Shown piece by piece: positions 41,155-49,663 of a DNA stretch of 64,000 bases. Each line of letters starts with the position of its first letter. Position 1 is the first letter of the stretch. The notes below the pieces were generated by a model, which worked only from the letters and a program-made list of their open reading frames with translations, did not search any database and had not been told where the DNA came from. Made by a program: the position numbers and the translations under genes. Source of the DNA: a virus; the IMG/VR virus record IMGVR_UViG_3300044609_000483, positions 19,870-83,869 of that record. The stretch is one strand, 5' to 3'.

Positions 41155-44100
41155 ATGTCAAAAGTATATAGAAACCCAATAACCCCAATTGTCTCTTTAG
41201 GACCACAATCCGTATTGAGAACTAAACCGTTTGGGACAACGTTTAGTGTATTAAATATTGGTGGTTATATGGAAGTATATACCACAAATGATTTATTATA
41301 TACAATACCTTCAGGTCAAACAGGGTATATTGAATTTATTGGAAATACAATACCTATACATTATTATAAAGGAACTGGTTCGGTATTTTCATTTGACTCA
41401 ATAGTTCTTAATTCTGATAATATATCTTCAGGTAGAAGAAGATTAGGTATGTTGGCATATGCTTACAGTGGAGATACGGTTTATCAATTCAATATAGAAA
41501 ATTACAATACATTATTTTTAAATGCCTCTGGAGCAACAGGTCCCGGAGGTAGAACCGTAATATTTTCAGACTATGGTACAACAGTTAGAAATAACACACC
41601 TGAAGGTGTTGCATTTATTAATGCTTGGTTAGACAATTCAATTGAAGGTGTAAATGGTGTTACAAGAAATGATTCGGTTTGGAAAGTATTCCCGGAACCT
41701 GGTTGTTGTTTAACTGGGGGAACATATTTTTCAGGTAGTAGTACTTTAGAATTATATAACAATGATGGATCAACAATTATAATAACTGGAATAACCTCTG
41801 GGGGTGGTGGTTCAGGAACTAGCGGAACTTCAGGGACTAATGGTACTAATGGTACTTCAGGTACTAACGGTACTAGCGGAACGAATGGTTCTTCGGGCAC
41901 AAGTGGTGGTTCAGGAACGGCAGGGTCTTCAGGAACTAATGGTAGTTCGGGTAGTGATGGGACAAGTGGTGCAAATGGAACTTCAGGAACTAATGGTACA
42001 TCTGGGAGTAATGGAACTGACGGAACAAGTGGTATATCCGGAACAAGTGGTATATCTGGAACAAGTGGTATATCTGGAACATCGGGGGATAATGGATCAA
42101 GTGGAACCAACGGTACGTCAGGAACGAATGGAACAAGTGGGACTAATGGAACTTCAGGAACTAATGGAACAAGTGGGATATCTGGAGTAAATGGAACTTC
42201 AGGTACTAATGGTACAAATGGTACGGATGGTACGGATGGGTCTTCAGGTACAAATGGTACGGATGGGTCTTCAGGTACAAATGGAACTTCAGGTACAAAT
42301 GGAACTTCAGGAACGAATGGAACCTCAGGAACTAATGGTACAGATGGAACTTCTGGGACCAACGGAACAAATGGTACCTCAGGAACATCAGGAACAAATG
42401 GTATTAGTGGCACATCTGGAACTAATGGTACTTCAGGATTAAACGGTACTTCGGGGACAAATGGAACTTCGGGTACTAATGGAACTTCGGGTACTAATGG
42501 AACTTCGGGTACTAATGGTACAAACGGAACTTCAGGCGCGAACGGTACGTCAGGTACAAATGGGACTTCAGGAACTAATGGTACAAATGGTACAAATGGT
42601 ACAAGTGGAACCAATGGGACTAATGGAACAAGTGGAACATCTGGTACTAACGGGACAAATGGAACATCTGGTACTAACGGAACAAATGGTTCAAGCGGTA
42701 CCAACGGGACATCAGGAACTAATGGAACTTCGGGTACTAATGGAACTTCGGGTACTAATGGAACTTCGGGTACTAATGGAACAAATGGTTCATCAGGGTC
42801 TTCAGGGACTAATGGAACAAATGGTTCAAGTGGGACCAACGGTACAAATGGTACAAATGGTACTAACGGAACTAATGGTACGAGCGGGACAAATGGTACT
42901 AGCGGTACAAATGGTACGAGCGGAACAAATGGAACTAGCGGAACAAGTGGAATATCGGGAGTAAATGGAACGTCAGGTACTAACGGAACAAATGGTACAA
43001 GTGGAACTAACGGAACAAATGGTACTTCGGGAACAAATGGTAGTTCAGGAACAGATGGAACAAGTGGTACGGATGGAACTAGCGGAACGGATGGTACTAA
43101 TGGATCTTCAGGAACAGACGGGACTAATGGGTCTTCAGGGACTAATGGAACAGATGGAACTAGTGGTACGGATGGTACAAGTGGTACAGATGGAACTTCA
43201 GGTACAAATGGAACAGATGGATCTTCAGGAACTAACGGTACGGATGGTTCAAGTGGTACCGATGGTACAAGCGGAACAGACGGTACTAGTGGTACAGACG
43301 GAACTAATGGGTCAAGCGGAACAAATGGAACAGATGGTACTTCAGGTACTGATGGAACAAATGGATCTAGCGGAACCGATGGAACTAGTGGTAGTTCAGG
43401 TACAGATGGGACTAGCGGTACTGATGGTACAAATGGTAGTTCGGGAACAGATGGTACAAGTGGAACAAATGGAACAGATGGTAGTTCAGGCACAAATGGT
43501 ACAGATGGAACTTCAGGTACAAATGGAACCGATGGGTCTTCAGGAACTAACGGTACTGATGGATCAAGCGGTACTGATGGAACAAACGGAACAGACGGGA
43601 CTTCAGGTACTGACGGCACAAGTGGTATATCTGGAGTAAACGGAACTTCAGGTACAAGTGGAACTAATGGAACAGATGGAACATCAGGTACTGATGGTAC
43701 TAACGGATCTTCAGGTACTAGCGGAACAAATGGGACAAACGGAACTTCGGGAACTAATGGAACAAACGGAACGTCAGGTACAAATGGTACTTCAGGAACT
43801 AATGGAACATCAGGTACTAATGGTACTAACGGAACATCAGGGACAAACGGAACAAATGGAACTAGCGGCACTAATGGAACATCAGGAACAAACGGAACAA
43901 ATGGAACTAGCGGCACTAATGGAACAAATGGAACTAGCGGCACTAATGGAACAAATGGGTCTTCAGGAACTAACGGTACAAACGGAACATCAGGGACTAA
44001 TGGTACAAGCGGAGTTAATGGGGAATCAGGGACTTCTGGGACATCAGGCACCAACGGAACAAATGGTACTAATGGAACTTCAGGTACTAATGGTACGAGC

Positions 44101-47100
44101 GGGGTAAGTGGAGACTCAGGATCTTCAGGCACAAATGGAACTAGTGGAACTAATGGGACATCAGGCACCAACGGAACAAATGGTACCAATGGAACTTCGG
44201 GTACAAATGGTACAAATGGTACTAGCGGTACAAACGGAACATCAGGAACTAACGGTACGTCAGGAACGAATGGTACAAGTGGAGTAAATGGAACATCAGG
44301 TACTAACGGCACAAGCGGAGTAAATGGTGACTCAGGGTCTTCAGGAACAAATGGAACGTCAGGAACTAGTGGAACAAACGGAACTAGCGGAACGAATGGA
44401 ACAAACGGGACTAGCGGAACGAATGGGACTTCAGGTACAAATGGAACAAATGGAACGTCAGGGACTAACGGCACAAATGGTACTAGCGGTACGAATGGAA
44501 CATCGGGCACAAATGGTACTAGCGGAGTAAATGGTGATTCAGGATCTTCAGGTACAAACGGAACATCTGGTACTAATGGTACTTCAGGCACTAATGGTAC
44601 TAACGGAACATCGGGAACAAATGGTACTAGCGGTACGAACGGTACTAGTGGCACTAACGGAACGAATGGAACTTCAGGTACCGACGGTACTAGTGGAACA
44701 AATGGTACTAGCGGTACTTCGGGTACAAACGGAACAAATGGAACGTCAGGTACTAACGGAACGAATGGAACTTCAGGTACAAACGGAACTTCTGGAACTA
44801 GTGGTACCAACGGTACAAATGGAACTTCAGGAACAAATGGTACATCAGGTACTAACGGAACGAATGGAACTTCAGGTACCGACGGCACTAGTGGAACAAA
44901 TGGTACGAACGGTACTTCAGGAACAAACGGATCATCAGGGACAAATGGGACTAGTGGTACAAATGGTACTAGCGGAACTAATGGAACTAATGGAACTAAT
45001 GGAACAAACGGAACTTCAGGAACTAATGGTACTAGCGGAGTAAATGGAGACTCAGGATCTTCAGGCACAAACGGAACATCTGGTACTAACGGTACTTCAG
45101 GGACTAATGGTACTAATGGTTCAAGTGGTACTAACGGTACAAGTGGTGTAAATGGAGAATCGGGAACCTCAGGTACTAACGGCACTTCAGGAACAAATGG
45201 TACTAGCGGAACAAATGGGACTAACGGTACTTCAGGAACCAATGGAACGTCAGGAACAAATGGTACCAACGGAACTTCAGGGACAAATGGGACATCAGGA
45301 ACTAACGGTACTAACGGAACTTCAGGAACAAATGGTACGAGTGGAACTAACGGTACGTCAGGTACTAATGGTACGAATGGAACCTCAGGTACTAACGGAA
45401 CTTCAGGTACCAACGGAACGTCAGGGACCAATGGAACATCTGGCACTAATGGTACGAACGGAACTAACGGGACTTCAGGGACGAATGGAACCAACGGTAC
45501 GTCAGGTACAAATGGTACAAATGGTACTAGCGGAACGAATGGTACATCAGGAACTAACGGTACTTCAGGCACAAATGGAACTAATGGAACAAGTGGTACA
45601 AACGGTACTTCAGGGACAAACGGTACGAATGGTACAAGTGGTACCAACGGAACTAGTGGTACAAATGGAACAAATGGTACATCAGGGACTAATGGTACAA
45701 ACGGAACATCGGGAACGAATGGAACAAATGGTACTAGTGGGTCTAGTGGTTCTAGTGGCCTTTCTGGGGTTGATGGAACTGATGGGACATCAGGTACAAA
45801 CGGAACTTCGGGTACAAATGGAACTTCAGGTACTAATGGTACGAACGGAACGTCAGGAACAAATGGTACTAACGGAACAAACGGGACTTCGGGTACAAAT
45901 GGTACAAATGGGACTAGCGGAACTAATGGAACTTCGGGTACTAATGGGACGAATGGTACCTCAGGTACAAATGGTACATCAGGTACTAACGGCACAAATG
46001 GAACATCAGGAACAAATGGAACTTCAGGTACTAATGGTACGAGCGGAACCAATGGAACTAGTGGATCATCACCAACAGTTCCAGGGTCAAACGACCAAAT
46101 ACTAACTTCAAACGGATCGGGTGGAATAGTTGCCGAATCTCTTTTAACTTTTGACGGTACAAAATTAAGTGTATTGTATCAGGCTGGTGATGAAGGTGGA
46201 GAAATCCTATTAAGTAAACCTGTAACTAACACTACCATTGCAGGCGCAGGCGTTACTTTTGACGTATGGCAAAATAGAATTAGGTTTTTTGAACAAGGTG
46301 GTACTGCAAGAGGTGCGTTTCTTGACATAACCGCATGTGCTGCGGGTGTCGGCACAAATTTATTAACATCTGCCGGAACTTCAGGTACAAATGGAACTTC
46401 AGGTACAAATGGTACTTCAGGTACAAACGGAACAAATGGAACATCAGGAACAAATGGGACGAATGGAACCAACGGTACTAATGGAACTTCGGGAACAAAT
46501 GGAACCAATGGGACTTCAGGTACAAATGGAACTTCAGGTACAAGCGGAACAAATGGAACTTCAGGGACCAATGGAACTAACGGAACATCGGGAACTAATG
46601 GTACTAATGGTACGTCAGGTACTAATGGAACGAATGGGACTAATGGGACTTCAGGTACAAACGGAACGAATGGAACTAACGGTACATCGGGTACTAATGG
46701 AACTAGCGGTACAAATGGTACGAGCGGGACCAATGGAACTAACGGAACTTCAGGGACTAACGGAACAAATGGTACTTCGGGAACTAATGGAACTTCAGGA
46801 ACAAATGGGACTAGCGGAACTTCAGGGACTAATGGAACATCGGGAACTAATGGTACTAATGGTACTAATGGTACTAATGGTACTAATGGGACTTCAGGTA
46901 CTAATGGAACATCGGGCACAAATGGTACTAGCGGAGTAAATGGTGACTCAGGATCTTCAGGCACCAACGGAACTTCGGGAACAAACGGTACGAATGGAAC
47001 TAATGGGTCTTCAGGTACGAACGGTACATCGGGCACTAATGGAACAAATGGTACTAGCGGAACAAATGGGACTAACGGAACATCGGGTACTAATGGTACA

Positions 47101-49584
47101 AATGGAACCAATGGTACAAACGGAACTAATGGAACATCAGGTACTAATGGAACCAACGGAACTTCGGGAACAAATGGTACTAATGGGACTTCAGGAACTA
47201 ATGGAACTAACGGAACGAATGGTACAAGCGGTACTAATGGAACATCTGGTACTAACGGAACAAATGGAACTAGTGGAACCAATGGGACTAACGGTACGAA
47301 TGGAACTTCGGGAACTAACGGCACATCAGGTACCAACGGAACTTCAGGTACTAACGGTACGAATGGAACTAACGGTACTAATGGAACTTCAGGTACTAAC
47401 GGTACGAACGGAACTAGTGGTACAAATGGTACTAACGGATCTTCAGGTACAAACGGAACAAATGGTACATCAGGAACAAACGGTACTAACGGAACTAATG
47501 GTACTAATGGAACATCAGGAACAAATGGAACATCGGGTACTAATGGAACAAATGGTTCAAGCGGTACTAATGGTACGAATGGAACCTCAGGAACGAACGG
47601 AACATCAGGTACGAATGGAACTAATGGTACGTCGGGAACGAATGGTACTTCAGGGACTAATGGTACAAACGGAACTTCAGGAACTAACGGAACTAATGGT
47701 ACGAGCGGAACTAATGGCACTAATGGAACTTCAGGAACTAATGGAACTTCGGGAACAAATGGTACAAACGGAACAAATGGAACATCAGGTACTAACGGAA
47801 CTAGTGGCATTTCATTTAATTGGCAAGGTTCATGGAACTTAATGTCCACTTACAATATAAATGATGTCGTTCAATTTGCCGGTAGTTCTTATATTTCATT
47901 AATAAATGGTAATACGGGGATACCAACTCCTCCATTTAGTGGTAATTGGGCATTAATGGCACAGGCAGGAACTTCAGGTACAGATGGAACTTCAGGAACA
48001 GATGGAACTTCAGGAAATAATGGAAATCCTGGAAAAGTGGGTAATGATGGATCAAATAGTGGAAGATGGTTTTATGACGGAACTTTTCCAATACCTGCAA
48101 GTCCTTCTTCAACGACTTTTCTTGCGGATACACAAATAATATCAACAATTTCAGCAATTGCTATTAATATTGAGGATATTAATACAACAAATTATTACGA
48201 TTGGTTTGACTCATTAAACACTTTAATATCGGCGGGTAATAAAGGTTATCTACAAATAACAGAATTATCTAATAATAGTGTAATTGGAATCTATGAGATT
48301 GGTGTTATAACAGATAATATCACATATTGGGAGATATCACTTACTTTTGTCACTGGTTCAGGGTCGTTAACTGACACTGCCGAATATACTGTTTCATGGG
48401 TCTTTAATGGACTAGATGGCACGTCAGGTACGAATGGTACTAATGGTACTAATGGAACAAATGGTACTTCAGGAACAAATGGTACTAATGGGACTAATGG
48501 AACTAATGGAACTAATGGAACTAGTGGTACGAATGGAACTAGTGGTACGAATGGGTCTAGTGGTACGAATGGGTCTTCAGGTACAAATGGAACTTCGGGT
48601 ACCAACGGTACTTCAGGCGCTAGCGTAGTAATAAATTCCAACGCAAACAATTATTTAGTTACTGCCACAGGTACTGCAAACACACTACAAGGAGAGTCAG
48701 GAGCAATATTTGATGGTACAACTTTAACGTTAGAAAAAGATAGTGCATCTCCAAACATATCAATGACAGACCGTGCTACAAATGACCCATTTGTAAGGTT
48801 TATACCGTCAACCGGAACAAACTCAGTTGCGGTTGGTATTGATAACACCAACCAAGCATTTACCATATCTTATGGTGCAACCGCAGTTCTTGGAAGTAAT
48901 AATAGAATGTCTATTTTTACTACTGGAAATATTGGAATAAATAATTTCTTACAAATTGGTAGCTCAGGTGCGCCCACATATCCATTAGATGTTACTTCAG
49001 GCACTAGAGTTACTGATGGAATTAGTGCTCGTATTATTAATGCATCGAGTGAAGGTGTGCTTTTCTCACCATATGTAAGTGCGGGAGGATACAATAATAA
49101 CAGTGTTCTTGGAGATACCGCTATGGTTTCAACTACGGGTGAAAACTTAGTTATTGGTGCTAACGGTTCAAATGCTGGTTTTAGATTTATCAATACTGGA
49201 AACACAACAACAACAGTTGGTAATCTTTATTCGATTGGCTCATCGACAAAATTAGGTTACGATACAGGTGCTGGTGGAACTGTAACTCAGTTAACAAGTA
49301 AATCAACAGGGGTCACTCTTAGTAGACCAACAGGACAAATAGTGATGCACAGCGCAACATTGAACGCCGACACAACGGTATCCTTCACTTTAACTAATAC
49401 TACGATTGGTGCAACAGACATTGTAGTTCTCCAACACACCTCTGTTGGTACAAGCGCTTCTTACAATTTAAATGCATTTCCATCAGGAGGTTCTGCGGTT
49501 ATTTCAGTGAGAAATGTTACAACGGGTAATTTGGGTCAGGCAATTGTTTTATCGTTCGCAGTTATAAGAGCGGTAACCGCTTAA
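41155..49584 (+). CDS. Giant collagen-like tail fibre (2809 residues)
   Basis: The N-terminal 220 residues form a unique attachment domain (MSKVYRNPITPIVSLGPQSV). About 1990 residues are Gly-X-Y triplets, mostly GTN, GTS and some GTD, with almost no proline. Blocks lie at residues about 221-1637, 1741-2218, 2272-2302 and 2422-2488. Globular islands interrupt them: a beta-domain at 1638-1740 (SSPTVPGSNDQIL...), a CBM5/12-like module at 2219-2271 (NWQGSWNLMSTYNINDVVQF), and a small domain at 2303-2421. The C-terminal 320 residues form a beta-rich tip (SVAVGIDNTNQAFTIS). It would be a long trimeric fibre; the Thr/Ser side chains could be O-glycosylated. Confidence 0.85.
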   Translation: MSKVYRNPITPIVSLGPQSVLRTKPFGTTFSVLNIGGYMEVYTTNDLLYTIPSGQTGYIEFIGNTIPIHYYKGTGSVFSFDSIVLNSDNISSGRRRLGMLAYAYSGDTVYQFNIENYNTLFLNASGATGPGGRTVIFSDYGTTVRNNTPEGVAFINAWLDNSIEGVNGVTRNDSVWKVFPEPGCCLTGGTYFSGSSTLELYNNDGSTIIITGITSGGGGSGTSGTSGTNGTNGTSGTNGTSGTNGSSGTSGGSGTAGSSGTNGSSGSDGTSGANGTSGTNGTSGSNGTDGTSGISGTSGISGTSGISGTSGDNGSSGTNGTSGTNGTSGTNGTSGTNGTSGISGVNGTSGTNGTNGTDGTDGSSGTNGTDGSSGTNGTSGTNGTSGTNGTSGTNGTDGTSGTNGTNGTSGTSGTNGISGTSGTNGTSGLNGTSGTNGTSGTNGTSGTNGTSGTNGTNGTSGANGTSGTNGTSGTNGTNGTNGTSGTNGTNGTSGTSGTNGTNGTSGTNGTNGSSGTNGTSGTNGTSGTNGTSGTNGTSGTNGTNGSSGSSGTNGTNGSSGTNGTNGTNGTNGTNGTSGTNGTSGTNGTSGTNGTSGTSGISGVNGTSGTNGTNGTSGTNGTNGTSGTNGSSGTDGTSGTDGTSGTDGTNGSSGTDGTNGSSGTNGTDGTSGTDGTSGTDGTSGTNGTDGSSGTNGTDGSSGTDGTSGTDGTSGTDGTNGSSGTNGTDGTSGTDGTNGSSGTDGTSGSSGTDGTSGTDGTNGSSGTDGTSGTNGTDGSSGTNGTDGTSGTNGTDGSSGTNGTDGSSGTDGTNGTDGTSGTDGTSGISGVNGTSGTSGTNGTDGTSGTDGTNGSSGTSGTNGTNGTSGTNGTNGTSGTNGTSGTNGTSGTNGTNGTSGTNGTNGTSGTNGTSGTNGTNGTSGTNGTNGTSGTNGTNGSSGTNGTNGTSGTNGTSGVNGESGTSGTSGTNGTNGTNGTSGTNGTSGVSGDSGSSGTNGTSGTNGTSGTNGTNGTNGTSGTNGTNGTSGTNGTSGTNGTSGTNGTSGVNGTSGTNGTSGVNGDSGSSGTNGTSGTSGTNGTSGTNGTNGTSGTNGTSGTNGTNGTSGTNGTNGTSGTNGTSGTNGTSGVNGDSGSSGTNGTSGTNGTSGTNGTNGTSGTNGTSGTNGTSGTNGTNGTSGTDGTSGTNGTSGTSGTNGTNGTSGTNGTNGTSGTNGTSGTSGTNGTNGTSGTNGTSGTNGTNGTSGTDGTSGTNGTNGTSGTNGSSGTNGTSGTNGTSGTNGTNGTNGTNGTSGTNGTSGVNGDSGSSGTNGTSGTNGTSGTNGTNGSSGTNGTSGVNGESGTSGTNGTSGTNGTSGTNGTNGTSGTNGTSGTNGTNGTSGTNGTSGTNGTNGTSGTNGTSGTNGTSGTNGTNGTSGTNGTSGTNGTSGTNGTSGTNGTNGTNGTSGTNGTNGTSGTNGTNGTSGTNGTSGTNGTSGTNGTNGTSGTNGTSGTNGTNGTSGTNGTSGTNGTNGTSGTNGTNGTSGTNGTNGTSGSSGSSGLSGVDGTDGTSGTNGTSGTNGTSGTNGTNGTSGTNGTNGTNGTSGTNGTNGTSGTNGTSGTNGTNGTSGTNGTSGTNGTNGTSGTNGTSGTNGTSGTNGTSGSSPTVPGSNDQILTSNGSGGIVAESLLTFDGTKLSVLYQAGDEGGEILLSKPVTNTTIAGAGVTFDVWQNRIRFFEQGGTARGAFLDITACAAGVGTNLLTSAGTSGTNGTSGTNGTSGTNGTNGTSGTNGTNGTNGTNGTSGTNGTNGTSGTNGTSGTSGTNGTSGTNGTNGTSGTNGTNGTSGTNGTNGTNGTSGTNGTNGTNGTSGTNGTSGTNGTSGTNGTNGTSGTNGTNGTSGTNGTSGTNGTSGTSGTNGTSGTNGTNGTNGTNGTNGTSGTNGTSGTNGTSGVNGDSGSSGTNGTSGTNGTNGTNGSSGTNGTSGTNGTNGTSGTNGTNGTSGTNGTNGTNGTNGTNGTSGTNGTNGTSGTNGTNGTSGTNGTNGTNGTSGTNGTSGTNGTNGTSGTNGTNGTNGTSGTNGTSGTNGTSGTNGTNGTNGTNGTSGTNGTNGTSGTNGTNGSSGTNGTNGTSGTNGTNGTNGTNGTSGTNGTSGTNGTNGSSGTNGTNGTSGTNGTSGTNGTNGTSGTNGTSGTNGTNGTSGTNGTNGTSGTNGTNGTSGTNGTSGTNGTNGTNGTSGTNGTSGISFNWQGSWNLMSTYNINDVVQFAGSSYISLINGNTGIPTPPFSGNWALMAQAGTSGTDGTSGTDGTSGNNGNPGKVGNDGSNSGRWFYDGTFPIPASPSSTTFLADTQIISTISAIAINIEDINTTNYYDWFDSLNTLISAGNKGYLQITELSNNSVIGIYEIGVITDNITYWEISLTFVTGSGSLTDTAEYTVSWVFNGLDGTSGTNGTNGTNGTNGTSGTNGTNGTNGTNGTNGTSGTNGTSGTNGSSGTNGSSGTNGTSGTNGTSGASVVINSNANNYLVTATGTANTLQGESGAIFDGTTLTLEKDSASPNISMTDRATNDPFVRFIPSTGTNSVAVGIDNTNQAFTISYGATAVLGSNNRMSIFTTGNIGINNFLQIGSSGAPTYPLDVTSGTRVTDGISARIINASSEGVLFSPYVSAGGYNNNSVLGDTAMVSTTGENLVIGANGSNAGFRFINTGNTTTTVGNLYSIGSSTKLGYDTGAGGTVTQLTSKSTGVTLSRPTGQIVMHSATLNADTTVSFTLTNTTIGATDIVVLQHTSVGTSASYNLNAFPSGGSAVISVRNVTTGNLGQAIVLSFAVIRAVTA
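41815..46065 (+). repeat. Collagen-like GTN/GTS/GTD repeat block 1
   Basis: This is 1417 codons of Gly-X-Y with X almost always Thr or Ser, and Y usually Ser, Asn or Asp. Synonymous codons vary continually, so DNA copies are poorly conserved while the protein pattern is exact. Asp is concentrated at 43045-43625; recurrent GVNGDSGSSG-type cassettes occur at 44011, 44101, 44317, 44524, 45037 and 45145. Confidence 0.95.
46375..47808 (+). repeat. Collagen-like repeat block 2
   Basis: This is 478 codons of GTN/GTS triplets, nearly free of Asp, with one GVNGDSGSSG cassette at 46933. It lies between the globular island at 46066-46374 and the CBM-like module. Confidence 0.95.
48418..48618 (+). repeat. 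Collagen-like repeat block 4
   Basis: This is 67 codons of GTN/GTS/GSS triplets just before the C-terminal tip. A short block 3 of about 31 codons (GTSGTDG...) lies at 47968-48060. Confidence 0.9.
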
Positions 49585-49599
49585 TAAAACTATAATATA

Positions 49600-49626
49600 A
49601 ACCCCCCCACTTTAAAGGTGAGGGTT
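49600..49626 (+). terminator. Weak hairpin between convergent genes
   Basis: AACCC / GGGTT outer pairs and CAC / GTG inner pairs form a hairpin after the giant fibre. There is no clean T-run on the + strand; leftward it is followed by TTTATATT. It may serve both convergent genes. Confidence 0.45.
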
Positions 49627-49663
49627 AAAACTTATTTTCTGTTATCTATATAGATCCCATTTA

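Noticed and set aside
41571-46052. A 1493-residue leftward open frame reading (V/L)PEVPFVPL repeats, and a similar one at 46179-47849
   Set aside because: It is the mirror of the Gly-Thr-Ser/Asn codons; such codons cannot give stops in this reverse frame, so the frame is open by composition only. It has no start context, and the + strand encodes a coherent fibre with folded ends.
41815-47808. The repeats as a CRISPR array or satellite
   Set aside because: There is no constant repeat with variable spacers; the unit is a 9-nt codon pattern in one long frame.
41804-47842. Several + strand frames with Met/Glu/Leu/Gln-rich repeats in the second frame of the collagen-like gene
   Set aside because: Shifted readings of the same triplet repeat; they have no independent start region and no folded domain.
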